Positions 1-6,533 of a DNA stretch of 29,265 nucleotides are shown in pieces; position 1 is the first letter of the stretch, and every line of letters begins with the position of its first letter. A model generated the notes under the pieces. That model saw only the letters and a list, made by a program, of their open reading frames with translations. It was not told the origin of the DNA and ran no database searches. The position numbers were made by a program, and so were the translations under genes. This stretch comes from a virus, in IMG/VR virus record IMGVR_UViG_3300017963_003227, positions 1 through 29,265 of that record; one strand, written 5' to 3'.

Positions 1-2
1 CA

Positions 3-662
3 GAAGGCATGTGTGTCCTTCAACAATACACAGACCGTCTCTTGAAAGAGCGGTTGCCCGAACTAAAATCGCACAAACGCCAAGTGCGGTTCTCTGAAGA
101 CCAAGGTGATGAAATCGACTATGACCGGCTGCGGGCTGGTCAACCCTACTGGCGAACCGTGGAAAGAGAAGTCACAGAAGGGCCCACTGAAGTCACTATC
201 GTGATTGACACTTCTACCGAAGCATACCGAAGCAGTCATGACATCCTCTGGCGGGGTGCTGCCGCTCTTGCTCTCGCCAAGATTCTTGAAGAGAAAGGAT
301 ACGTCACCGAGATATGGGTTACAAACGGCACTAGGCTTTACCAAAGAAACAGGACCCCAGTTATGACTGCTTGCTGTCTGAAAAGATGCAGTGACCCTCT
401 TGACGTTTCTACGCTGATTAACACGGTAGCAGGTTGGTTCTACCGCACTTTCACCTTTTGTCTACTTCGCACTATCTGTAGAGACCAGGGTGAAAAACCA
501 GCACTAGGTCTAGGGCCAGTCTACCTTAGTAACGCTACAGACTTAGATCACATAACTCCCGATGAGCTACGTGTTTTTTCTGCTGGAGTCTACACGTTTG
601 ACGGGGCATTCAATGTTGTGCGAGATGAACTACAAAAGCTTCATGAACGTGACGAACGGTAG
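3..662 (+). CDS. VWA-like phage protein, 5' truncated by window edge
   Basis: The frame is open from the first bases of the window and the ATG at 9 has no ribosome binding site, so the true start is probably upstream and this is the C-terminal part. Visible residues include the stretch VTIVIDTSTEAYRS, a beta strand with a D-x-S/T-type turn followed by a helix rich in Ala/Leu (ALALAKILEEKG) and a second strand (VTEIWV). This is the layout of a von Willebrand A-like fold. It recalls the phage DUF7192 proteins, which carry a FxxD...G..D...aGqP segment before such a fold; here that segment is RFSEDQGDEIDYDRLRAGQP. The family assignment is from memory and the function is unknown. It is the first of a run of plus-strand genes. 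Confidence 0.7.
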   Translation, partial: EGMCVLQQYTDRLLKERLPELKSHKRQVRFSEDQGDEIDYDRLRAGQPYWRTVEREVTEGPTEVTIVIDTSTEAYRSSHDILWRGAAALALAKILEEKGYVTEIWVTNGTRLYQRNRTPVMTACCLKRCSDPLDVSTLINTVAGWFYRTFTFCLLRTICRDQGEKPALGLGPVYLSNATDLDHITPDELRVFSAGVYTFDGAFNVVRDELQKLHERDER

Positions 663-684
663 CATGCTACAAGAAACGTTTTTC

Positions 685-706
685 AGGGGCAACCCCCCCT
701 TTTTTT
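685..706 (+). terminator. Weak intrinsic terminator candidate
   Basis: AGGGG (685-689) can pair with CCCCT (696-700) across a 6-nt loop and is followed by a run of seven T. The stem is only 5 bp, so termination would be partial. It lies between the VWA-like gene and the next small membrane protein. Confidence 0.3.
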
Positions 707-730
707 CGTACAAGAGGAAGGAGCAAGATT

Positions 731-916
731 GTGATAACCCATAACCGACTGTCTTTACAGGAGCCTTGTATGTTCAAACCAGAACCAGAAAAAGCACCTT
801 TGCCCATTTTTGCCGTGCTTCTTTACGCATGCTTTGTACTCGCTGGTATCTTGAGTGCTTGGTACACTGTTTGGTACATCGCAGCCCTTGCTGTTCGTCG
901 TGGCTTAGGCCTGTAA
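731..916 (+). CDS. Small membrane protein
   Basis: This is a short protein with one long or two short hydrophobic segments: IFAVLLYACFVLAGILSAW followed by YTVWYIAALAV, ending in a basic VRRGLGL tail. Two starts are possible in the same frame. GTG 731 has GAGGAAGGAG at 714-723 with 7-nt spacing (61 aa). ATG 770 has AGGAG at 759-763 with 6-nt spacing (48 aa). Both ribosome sites are good, so dual start usage is conceivable. I do not recognise a family. The size, hydrophobicity and place among early-type phage genes would fit a host-membrane protein, but this is only context. Confidence 0.6.
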   Translation: MITHNRLSLQEPCMFKPEPEKAPLPIFAVLLYACFVLAGILSAWYTVWYIAALAVRRGLGL

Positions 917-951
917 CCCCTTTCAATTACAAAATTACAAGGATCACTATC

Positions 952-1287
952 GTGTTGTCTTACACTTTTGAAATTCCCAGGCGAGTAAAACATTACAGAG
1001 GGTTCTGCGAATACAAACCAGGCCAACATATCTCAACACCACCAGATGCCAAAACATTTCTGGTGATTGTGCCTTCCAAAAACAACTTTGCAAACTTTTG
1101 GATTGTCCAACAGAGTCTGCAAGTTGACAGGTTCCACAACCTGGCCCGCTATTATCGGGACAAGTACAAATTGGATGCGGTTCCTGCCCACGTCATCACA
1201 ATTGACAGCGGTGAGCAGTGGGTTGTTACTTTAGCCGTTCATTCGCAGTTTCCATTCCTATTCTCTGACAAAAAAGACAAGACGTAA
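952..1287 (+). CDS. Hypothetical phage protein
   Basis: The frame is open further upstream, but the start chosen is GTG 952, preceded by AAGGA with 8-nt spacing. A start at 766 would overlap the previous gene almost completely. The protein is 111 aa, soluble and mixed alpha/beta by eye, with aromatic and basic residues (RRVKHYRGF, WIVQQSLQVDRFHNLARYYRDKYK) and a C-terminal strand pair (HVITIDSGEQWVVTLAVHSQFPFLF). I do not recognise it. It lies in the same plus-strand run as its neighbours, with a 35-nt gap before. Confidence 0.6.
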   Translation: MLSYTFEIPRRVKHYRGFCEYKPGQHISTPPDAKTFLVIVPSKNNFANFWIVQQSLQVDRFHNLARYYRDKYKLDAVPAHVITIDSGEQWVVTLAVHSQFPFLFSDKKDKT

Positions 1288-1326
1288 AGCAAGTGTTACT
1301 CTGTCTCAAACAAGGGAGCGTCAAAA

Positions 1327-1533
1327 ATGTCTCGCTACAAAGATGTTTTTCATATGGAAGTGTTAGTGCGGCCCAACGACCAAGAGGGACCAGAAGGAGT
1401 TGTTAAGATTCATATCACAGCCACTTCTGAACTGATGGCCCGGCGTGCCGCTCTAGAAGGGGCGTGGTTTAACGATATGCTAGTCAGTAGAATTGTCTCA
1501 ATCAAAAAGGATACAAAGCATGAAGATGTGTAG
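1327..1533 (+). CDS. Hypothetical small protein
   Basis: This 68-aa protein starts at an ATG preceded by AGGGAG. Its sequence alternates strand-forming stretches (FHMEVLVRP, GVVKIHITATSE) with one helix (ELMARRAALEGAWFNDML) and a last strand (VSRIVSIKKD), a compact beta-beta-alpha-beta pattern common in small phage proteins. No family was recognised. Its end overlaps the start of the next gene by 14 nt, suggesting translational coupling. Confidence 0.6.
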   Translation: MSRYKDVFHMEVLVRPNDQEGPEGVVKIHITATSELMARRAALEGAWFNDMLVSRIVSIKKDTKHEDV

Positions 1534-1744
1534 CTTAGTGTCTCTGATCCGAGAATTGGAAAAAGAAGTAGAATCCAACGGACTAGACCCACCGTTTCCT
1601 GACAAACTAGCCTGGATTTGTTCTGGTGTTCTTACCTTGGACCCTCCAACAGACGTTCTGATGGCTTGCATGAGGGTTGTCTACAAAACAGGATACTATT
1701 ACGGCAAAAAAGATTTTGTTAAGACACTAACAGACAAAAACTAA
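1520..1744 (+). CDS. Hypothetical small protein
   Basis: The start at ATG 1520 is chosen because AAGGA lies 8 nt upstream inside the end of the previous gene; the longer frame from 1493 has no ribosome site. The product is 74 aa: an N-terminal amphipathic helix (SLVSLIRELEKEVESNG), a Pro-rich turn (LDPPFPDKLAWICSG) and a C-terminal helix ending in lysines. No family was recognised. The 14-nt overlap with the upstream gene and 22-nt gap to the next suggest one transcript. Confidence 0.6.
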   Translation: MKMCSLVSLIRELEKEVESNGLDPPFPDKLAWICSGVLTLDPPTDVLMACMRVVYKTGYYYGKKDFVKTLTDKN

Positions 1745-1766
1745 CCCAACCCCAAGAGAGGATACT

Positions 1767-1970
1767 ATGACTCCAAAACAAGCAGCTAAACAGATTGGGT
1801 GTTCTCCCAGCCATGTGAGACACCTTGTGCGTTCCAAAAAACTCAAAGCCACAATGAAAAAGATTCCAGGAGGTTTTATGTACAACATCCCTCTTTGTGA
1901 AGTACTGCGTTACGCTAACAAAAAACAAAGGGGTGGATGGCCACGGGGCCAAGGCTATGTTTGGAAATAA
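1767..1970 (+). CDS. Excisionase/MerR-like HTH DNA-binding protein
   Basis: This 67-aa protein has the layout of the HTH_17 (excisionase/MerR-like) domain: T-P-K-Q-A-A-K-Q-I-G-C-S as the first helix, then SHVRHLVRSKKLKA as the recognition helix and basic turn, then the wing PGGFMYNIPLCEVLRYANKK. The C-terminus is Gly/Trp/Arg rich (RGGWPRGQGYVW). AGAGAGGA precedes the ATG. In phages such proteins serve as excisionases or as small transcription regulators. Without an integrase in view the second role is as likely. Its target sites are unknown; the palindrome at 5305-5326 is one candidate. Confidence 0.75.
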   Translation: MTPKQAAKQIGCSPSHVRHLVRSKKLKATMKKIPGGFMYNIPLCEVLRYANKKQRGGWPRGQGYVWK

Positions 1971-2007
1971 CCTTTTTCAACTCTACACAGTCAAAAGGAA
2001 ACGTCAC

Positions 2008-2199
2008 ATGTTATCTGAAGTAGAACAACTACACTACTACTTTCGTCCAGCGAATGCCCCTGCCTTAGCCATGCAACCCTGGAAAAATATGTCCGAAAAA
2101 GAGTGCCGTATCCAGGCAAAGCAAACCGGCACTCATTTTTTCCAAATCCAACAACGCAATCGTAACCAAAACAAGAAAGGATTGAGTCATGAACCGTAA
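2008..2199 (+). CDS. Hypothetical small protein
   Basis: ATG 2008 has AAAAGGA upstream with suitable spacing. The open frame reaches further back to 1897, but that part overlaps the HTH gene in another frame. The 63-aa product is polar, rich in Gln, Asn and aromatic residues (EQLHYYFRPANAP, THFFQIQQRNRNQNKK). No domain was recognised. Its last 11 nt overlap the start of the PEP-CTERM gene, so the two are probably co-translated. Confidence 0.55.
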   Translation: MLSEVEQLHYYFRPANAPALAMQPWKNMSEKECRIQAKQTGTHFFQIQQRNRNQNKKGLSHEP

Positions 2200-2779
2200 C
2201 ACCATACACTGGATCGTCTTGAGTACTCTTGTAGGATTCCTTGTGTTCGTTTTTCTTAGCAGCCTCAGCAAAGGAGAAACGATCACCGACAACTTCCAAC
2301 AAGGCAAACGATTACAGTGGTCTAGCAACAAGATCACTACTGCTCCAAAGGGCGAAAAGTTCTTGGGACCACTAGGGCAAACATCTCTCACAATTCAGAT
2401 GCCCGACTATTGGCACTACGTCCTAATCTCCTGGGACGTGTACGCTATCGGTTCTTGGCCGAAAGGGCAGGCCTGGACCATGTCGCAGTACACCCCTAGC
2501 AATGACCGAACTCAAGTGTTTCTTGGTAATCACCTACTCGATGCTATCGGTTCAGGAAAGCTAGTCGAGCGAAACACGTTAGGCTACTCTGAAGGTGACC
2601 GCGTGTATCGTATGTCTACGCAACTCTCAGGGCACGAAGAATGGTATCGTCTTGACTTTAATGGAGGTAGTGCTCGATGGGGTATCGACAACGTAACCGT
2701 GATGACCGTAGTACCTGAGCCAAGCACGCTCATGATGCTGATCGTCGGTGGCCTTCTGATATGGAGAATAAAACGATGA
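2189..2779 (+). CDS. PEP-CTERM sorting-signal surface protein
   Basis: This 196-aa protein has both signals of an exosortase substrate. The N-terminus is MNRNTIHW followed by a hydrophobic stretch to about residue 28 (signal peptide). The C-terminus has Pro-Glu-Pro at 176-178 (VPEPST), a transmembrane stretch LMMLIVGGLLIW and a final basic IKR, the canonical tripartite PEP-CTERM signal. The segment just before, WGIDNVTVMTV, is also typical of these proteins. The middle (about 35-165) is beta-rich, Trp/Tyr rich and of unknown fold. In hosts with exosortase/archaeosortase systems such proteins are exported and transferred to the envelope or a glycan layer. ATG 2189 follows AAGAAAGG with 8-nt spacing. 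The gene ends in an ATGA junction with the next membrane gene. A PEP-CTERM protein encoded by a phage is unusual. Confidence 0.85.
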   Translation: MNRNTIHWIVLSTLVGFLVFVFLSSLSKGETITDNFQQGKRLQWSSNKITTAPKGEKFLGPLGQTSLTIQMPDYWHYVLISWDVYAIGSWPKGQAWTMSQYTPSNDRTQVFLGNHLLDAIGSGKLVERNTLGYSEGDRVYRMSTQLSGHEEWYRLDFNGGSARWGIDNVTVMTVVPEPSTLMMLIVGGLLIWRIKR

Positions 2780-2997
2780 AACAGACTAACGAGAAAGACC
2801 GTCATAAGAGACAGAGACTCAGCCCGCATGATCTCGATGTCCTTGGCACGGTTATTAGCTTTACTATACTGGGAGGAATACTTGGAGCAGGGTTTGGTTA
2901 CTTAATCTACTTCACAGAAGTGTCGTGGTATAAAGTGGTACTTCCCATGGCTCTTGTAGGGCTTGTTATACTTCTCTTTCACCGAATGACTCGTTGA
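2776..2997 (+). CDS. Small two-segment membrane protein
   Basis: ATG 2776 forms an ATGA overlap with the stop of the PEP-CTERM gene and has GGAG 9 nt upstream. An in-frame ATG at 2761 is also possible. The 73-aa protein has a basic N-terminal tail (NEKDRHKRQRLSPHD), two hydrophobic segments (LGTVISFTILGGILGAGFGY and VVLPMALVGLVILLFH) and a short basic end. The topology suggests both ends in the cytoplasm. No family was recognised; the length and shape would fit a holin-like or superinfection-exclusion protein, but nothing specific supports either. Tight coupling with the PEP-CTERM gene suggests that the two act together at the envelope. Confidence 0.65.
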   Translation: MKQTNEKDRHKRQRLSPHDLDVLGTVISFTILGGILGAGFGYLIYFTEVSWYKVVLPMALVGLVILLFHRMTR

Positions 2998-3007
2998 AAG
3001 AAGTCTA

Positions 3008-3088
3008 CTGATTCTGATTCTGTTGGCCCTTATGGCCCTCGTCGTATTTGTATTTACTGCGCCAATAACAAAAGGAACTCAGCCATGA
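3008..3088 (+). CDS. Possible short hydrophobic peptide upstream of helicase
   Basis: The only gap in this plus-strand run holds an open frame encoding ILILLALMALVVFVF followed by TAPITKGTQP. Its stop forms an ATGA overlap with the helicase start. The start codon is unclear: there is an ATG at 3032 in the middle of the hydrophobic part, or upstream CTG/TTG codons with a poor GAAAGAAG site. It may be a real small membrane protein or a leader peptide, or chance. Confidence 0.3.
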   Translation: MILILLALMALVVFVFTAPITKGTQP

Positions 3089-4653
3089 GTCTAAGTCAAT
3101 CCATTACACGACAAAGAAAACGAAAGACCAAAAAGACGGCCCCTCACCTAATGATTTTTGCTCTTGCTGGAACGGGTAAGACAACTACTATTGTTGAGGG
3201 AGTCAAAAATCTAATGGGCTTCTCTTCTTCAATCAGTCCCAGTTCTCAACAGAGGGCTATTTGGGATGCTATCGCACTATCCAAGAATCCTCGCTCTGTT
3301 TGTTGTGTCGCTTTCAGTAAAGCGATTCAAACAGAATTACAAAAACGGGTTCCACCCGGCTGCACTACAATGACCGCTCACTCAATGGGATTCAAAGCTA
3401 TCACTAAACACTTTGGTCTCAAAGGGCGGAATATTGTCAACGGCAAACGTACTGAAGAGATCATTGCTGAGCTCCTCAATAGAGACATTTGGCAGCTACG
3501 CAGTAAAGAGCGGGAAATGCTTTCCGCAACGTGTCGTTTGGTTGATCTTTGTAAGATGACTCTTACAGGACACATCCCACATGAAAAGGATTGGCCTACA
3601 AGTCTAGTCAGTCTTGCTTCGCACTATGATGTAGACCTTGGTAATCGTCTCGAAACAATCCTGGACCTAGTGCCTCGTGTCCTGGAAAGAACAAAGGACG
3701 TACAACAGGATGGACGTTTTGATTATGCTGACATGGTTTGGCTTCCTGTTGTTCTGAACCTTCCCTTGTTTTGTTATGACCTGTTGTTTGTGGATGAAGC
3801 ACAGGACCTTAACCGGGCCCAACAGGAACTCATGCTACGGGCTGGTAAACGTCTTGTGCTTTGCGGTGATCCAAAGCAGGCCATCTTTGGTTTTGCAGGA
3901 GCAGACTGTGAAAGTATGCCACGAATGCACCGTTTACTCTCAGAAATGCCAGCAGGCTGTGTCTCTTTACCGTTGACGATCACCTATCGGTGCGCTAAGT
4001 CTGTTGTGGCAGAAGCTCAACAGTTCGTTCCTGACTACCAAGCCCATGAGAGCAACCCTAATGGGGCAGTTCAAACGATCAGTTTTCGTGCGTATAAAAC
4101 ATCCATAGCAGATGGTGATATGCTTCTTTGCAGAACCAATGCTCCTCTTGTTTCGCAGTGCTTTCAGTTTCTGAAAGAAGGACGTAAGGCTGTCATTCAA
4201 GGCCAAGACATAGGCACTCGTCTCAGCGGTCTTATTAAACGACTGAAACCAGCTTCCATAACTGACCTACAAGAGAAGCTTGACTCCTGGCTTTCCTTAG
4301 AGACGACACGTGAAGGTACTCGTCCGGTTCCAAACGAAAATCGGATCATTGCTCTTCAAGATCGTCACTCTTGTATCATGGCTTTCATAGAAGACGCTGC
4401 TACGCCAGAAGAGGTCATTAAACGAATTGATAAAATCTTCACGGACGAAGAGACAACCGGCATTAAGCTTAGCAGTATTCACAAAGCCAAAGGATTGGAA
4501 GCAGACAACGTTTTTATCTTGGACCCCTCTCTGCTTCCATACCCTATGGCCCGAACAGCGTGGCAAAAAGAACAGGAGTACAATTTGTACTACGTTGCTG
4601 TTACGCGGGCAAAGCACACTCTCACTTACGTTGGTCCCAAGAAAAAAGCGTAA
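3085..4653 (+). CDS. UvrD/PcrA-like superfamily 1 DNA helicase
   Basis: This 522-aa protein shows the SF1 helicase motifs in order: Walker A ALAGTGKTTT (Lys32), motif Ia CCVAFSKAIQTEL (72-84), a TxTAHS-like element (about 93-99), Walker B FVDEAQD (234-240), motif III GDPKQAIFGFAGAD (260-273), motif IV TYRC (299-302), motif V SIHKAKGLEADNVF (464-477) and motif VI YYVAVTRAK (502-510). All key residues are present, so it should be an active 3'-5' ATP-dependent DNA translocase. It is shorter than cellular UvrD (about 700 aa), with reduced 1B/2B subdomains, as in phage forms. The likely role is phage DNA replication, recombination or repair in the cytoplasm. AAAAGGA precedes the ATG. Confidence 0.93.
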   Translation: MSLSQSITRQRKRKTKKTAPHLMIFALAGTGKTTTIVEGVKNLMGFSSSISPSSQQRAIWDAIALSKNPRSVCCVAFSKAIQTELQKRVPPGCTTMTAHSMGFKAITKHFGLKGRNIVNGKRTEEIIAELLNRDIWQLRSKEREMLSATCRLVDLCKMTLTGHIPHEKDWPTSLVSLASHYDVDLGNRLETILDLVPRVLERTKDVQQDGRFDYADMVWLPVVLNLPLFCYDLLFVDEAQDLNRAQQELMLRAGKRLVLCGDPKQAIFGFAGADCESMPRMHRLLSEMPAGCVSLPLTITYRCAKSVVAEAQQFVPDYQAHESNPNGAVQTISFRAYKTSIADGDMLLCRTNAPLVSQCFQFLKEGRKAVIQGQDIGTRLSGLIKRLKPASITDLQEKLDSWLSLETTREGTRPVPNENRIIALQDRHSCIMAFIEDAATPEEVIKRIDKIFTDEETTGIKLSSIHKAKGLEADNVFILDPSLLPYPMARTAWQKEQEYNLYYVAVTRAKHTLTYVGPKKKA

Positions 4654-4718
4654 CGGTTCGTGGTAGTCACTTTCGTTTTGTTTTCCCCCCCTTTAACTTT
4701 TTCCAAAGGAGCGTTAGG

Positions 4719-5120
4719 ATGAAGAAGACAGTAAAGAAAAAGAAGAGAAGTTACAAGAGAGTGCGATACAGTGAAGTACACTCGTTGCTTGCCAAAGGAT
4801 GGACCCTCAAACAGATTGCTTCACATCTAGGCATCTCTAACAGTACGGCTAGTCGGGCTGCAAGAAGCCACCGACCGTTTACATCAGTGAAAGAGTCTGC
4901 CGTTTCTGACAAGACTTCCGCCAGCGTTGTTCTTAGTCTGTTTCCCGACACCCATCCTGCTCGAATACAGGTTTATAACAACCACTCTCTACAAGGCACC
5001 GTTATTATTACAAAAGACGGAATCAGATACCGTCGTGCTAATGGAAAAGCAGAAGGGCGGACGTTTTCATGGGCTGCCCTAGAGGCACTCAGCAAGGTTG
5101 GTTTTATTACAGGACAGTGA
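4719..5120 (+). CDS. HTH DNA-binding protein with basic N-terminus
   Basis: ATG 4719 has a strong AAAGGAG with 7-nt spacing; the frame is open upstream to 4560 but that lies inside the helicase gene. The 133-aa product begins with a highly basic tail (KKTVKKKKRSYKRVR), followed by a homeodomain-like helix-turn-helix, AKGWTLKQIASHLGIS then NSTASRAARSH (about 25-52). The C-terminal half (about 75-130) is beta-rich (ARIQVYNNHSLQGTVIITKD, then IRYRRAN) and ends in a helix (FSWAALEALSKVGFI). It is probably a sequence-specific regulator or a small DNA-packaging/replication accessory protein. The HTH call is firm and the role is not. Confidence 0.75.
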   Translation: MKKTVKKKKRSYKRVRYSEVHSLLAKGWTLKQIASHLGISNSTASRAARSHRPFTSVKESAVSDKTSASVVLSLFPDTHPARIQVYNNHSLQGTVIITKDGIRYRRANGKAEGRTFSWAALEALSKVGFITGQ

Positions 5121-5122
5121 CC

Positions 5123-5308
5123 ATGAAAAAGAGAAAGAAGAGAGAAGAGACAGAGCCAGAATGGATCATCTCTTCTTGGAGTAGAGAAAAGCATTGCTGG
5201 ATTGACCGTGGCATCGTTGTCGCAGTCAATGCACAAGTAGCTACAGCCCGCAGTCGAGAGTTACTAGGGATAGACGACCAGGTGGTTCTCAAAGCTATCC
5301 AAGCGTAG
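5123..5308 (+). CDS. Hypothetical small basic protein
   Basis: ATG 5123 lies 2 nt after the HTH gene stop, with AGGA 8 nt upstream. The 61-aa protein starts with a charged stretch (KKRKKREETEPEW), then strand-forming residues (IISSWSREKHCWIDRGIVVAVNA) and a helix (ATARSRELLG), ending IDDQVVLKAIQA. No family was recognised. It is the last gene of the plus-strand run; an inverted repeat begins in its stop codon and a strong terminator follows. Confidence 0.6.
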   Translation: MKKRKKREETEPEWIISSWSREKHCWIDRGIVVAVNAQVATARSRELLGIDDQVVLKAIQA

Positions 5309-5326
5309 TATACCGCCGTATACTAC
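5305..5326. promoter_or_regulatory. Perfect 9-bp inverted repeat
   Basis: GTAGTATAC (5305-5313) and GTATACTAC (5318-5326) are perfect inverted repeats around the 4-nt spacer CGCC, and include the stop codon of the preceding gene. No T-run follows, so it is not a standard terminator. It may be a dimeric repressor operator or an RNA hairpin protecting the 3' end. Confidence 0.45.
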
Positions 5327-5351
5327 CAGTCAACCACTCCTCTACCTTTTC

Positions 5352-5391
5352 TAGCCCTACCGGGATTAAACCCCCCCGGTAGGGCTATTTT
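5352..5391 (+). terminator. Strong intrinsic terminator ending the plus-strand operon
   Basis: TAGCCCTACCGGG (5352-5364) pairs perfectly with CCCGGTAGGGCTA (5375-5387): a 13-bp GC-rich stem, 10-nt loop, then TTTT. It lies 43 nt after the last plus-strand gene. The side facing the minus-strand operon has no suitable T-run, so it serves mainly the plus strand. Confidence 0.9.
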
Positions 5392-5515
5392 CGTGCGCTT
5401 ACGGTATCTAGACTACCTAAGCTACCTAACTTCTAAAATCCGAATTAGAGCGTAGAGGGGCGTAGAGGGCGAGATAGCCACAAAAAGGATACGGAGATAC
5501 CGAACGACCGCCGGA

Positions 5516-5553
5516 GGGCCTTAGACGGCGTGCTAGGGGCCTTAGACGGCGTG
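5516..5553. repeat. 17-bp direct repeat, two copies
   Basis: GGGCCTTAGACGGCGTG occurs at 5516-5532 and again at 5537-5553, exactly 21 bp apart (two helical turns). This spacing is typical of paired protein-binding sites such as iterons. Its role is unknown. Confidence 0.7.
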
Positions 5554-5555
5554 GT

Positions 5556-5576
5556 AAAAAGGGACCTACCCCCTTT
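5556..5576 (-). terminator. Weak terminator candidate for the minus-strand operon
   Basis: Read on the minus strand, AAAGGG (5576-5571) pairs with CCCTTT (5563-5558) across a 7-nt loop and is followed by two further T. It lies about 50 nt past the stop of the last gene of the late operon. The stem is short, so this is tentative. Confidence 0.35.
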
Positions 5577-5624
5577 CCGGGCAGGAAGGAGCGAAATCCT
5601 ACCCTTCCAGGGGGTAGGAACCCC

Positions 5625-6533
5625 CTATCTCCAATACGGATTTTGCCGGTGAGACGACCTAACCGACGATAGGTGCGGGTAGTCATTTACGTGCTCCCGC
5701 ATTAGAGGGTACGCATCCCACGGGTCTGTCCTTTGCCAATAGGCGATAGCAAGAGAAGCACGCCAGTATTCTTGGAGGCTTGGATTCAACATAGCCGCAA
5801 AGAAGCTAAACGTACTGCTAGGGCCTAGCAAGATGTCACAGAGAGAAAGCAAGTGAAAGTCAGGATACCAGTCCATAGCCCTACTGTCTTTCGTTTTGAG
5901 ATCGTAAGAAAGATACGTACAATCTGCCATCGGTTTGTTTTCAAGAGCAATACCAAGAGTCTCTACCGTCTGAGGATTGAACTCCCTGAACTTTTCTACT
6001 AGTGACAGTGCCTCTGTTGCAATGAACAGGACGGGCCTTTTGAAACGGCTCCAATTTTTGTAGAGCCAGTTCAAATACCATTCGGTAGGTATGATAGGAA
6101 AGATGCCTCTACCATAGTCTCCTCTGCGAAGATGGATTCCAATTATTGTTTCTCCCGCTTGCTGTAATTGTTCTTCTGCTGGGCGCAGTCTTGCAGCTAC
6201 TTTTGGAACAGGGGCAAACAACAAACGTATCTGGTCTTGGTGTGTCTTGTAGTAGCTTGTGTGGTATTGGGCGTACCCTCGAAAGTCTTTACCAACCAGT
6301 TCGTCACCTTCTGGGGGAGTAGGATGCTGAAGACCGCTGCCTGGCTCTGTCCATACAGGCAGCTTCGTTGTAATAGAAGGATTGGAAGCACCAAACAGAT
6401 GAGTGCCTACCCAAGCGGGTAATTCTAACTGTGCGCCATACTGTTGTGCATACTCCGTTAGAAATGCGTACTGAAAGAACTGATTTCCTGCCCGTCCCCA
6501 CCTACCGAATTGGCTCATTGTGACACGGTTCAT
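5625..6533 (-). CDS. GT11 alpha-1,2-fucosyltransferase-like enzyme
   Basis: This 302-aa protein carries the GT11 landmarks in order: GRAGNQFFQYA near the N-terminus (13-23), IHLRRGDY (133-140; the HxRRGDY GDP-fucose-binding motif of alpha-1,2- and alpha-1,6-fucosyltransferases) and DFHLLSLCDILLGPSSTFSF (225-244, the family's later conserved motif). Length matches bacterial GT11 enzymes (about 290-310 aa). It should transfer L-fucose or a related sugar from GDP-fucose to a terminal sugar. No GDP-fucose synthesis genes are present, so the donor must come from the host or from genes elsewhere. Its ATG overlaps the upstream GT2 stop by 4 nt. It is the last gene of the late operon. Confidence 0.85.
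   Translation of the reverse strand: MNRVTMSQFGRWGRAGNQFFQYAFLTEYAQQYGAQLELPAWVGTHLFGASNPSITTKLPVWTEPGSGLQHPTPPEGDELVGKDFRGYAQYHTSYYKTHQDQIRLLFAPVPKVAARLRPAEEQLQQAGETIIGIHLRRGDYGRGIFPIIPTEWYLNWLYKNWSRFKRPVLFIATEALSLVEKFREFNPQTVETLGIALENKPMADCTYLSYDLKTKDSRAMDWYPDFHLLSLCDILLGPSSTFSFFAAMLNPSLQEYWRASLAIAYWQRTDPWDAYPLMREHVNDYPHLSSVRSSHRQNPYWR

Larger units (their letters stand above)
5392..5624. other. Non-coding convergent region with short repeats
   Basis: No convincing gene was found between the plus-strand terminator and the end of the minus-strand operon. An 86-aa minus-strand frame here is Arg/Pro-rich, lacks a ribosome site and overlaps the fucosyltransferase gene. The stretch contains CTACCTAA twice (5413-5420, 5422-5429), the tandem decamer GCGTAGAGGG (5450-5459, 5460-5469), a 17-bp direct repeat (5516-5553) and the hairpin AGGGGG-TAGGAA-CCCCCT. 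Clustered short repeats where two operons converge could mark an origin, packaging or recombination site, or simply a 3' regulatory region. Nothing decides among these. Confidence 0.5.

Noticed and set aside
664-744. 26-aa frame starting at ATG 664
   Set aside because: No ribosome site, and it spans the poly-C/poly-T tract that looks like a weak terminator.
4681-4705. C-run followed by T-rich stretch as a terminator after the helicase
   Set aside because: No matching G-run for a stem close by; read as a pyrimidine-rich leader before a strong ribosome site.
5426-5686. 86-aa minus-strand open frame past the fucosyltransferase gene
   Set aside because: Arg/Pro/Gly-rich low-complexity product, no ribosome site, overlaps the real gene and lies in repeats.
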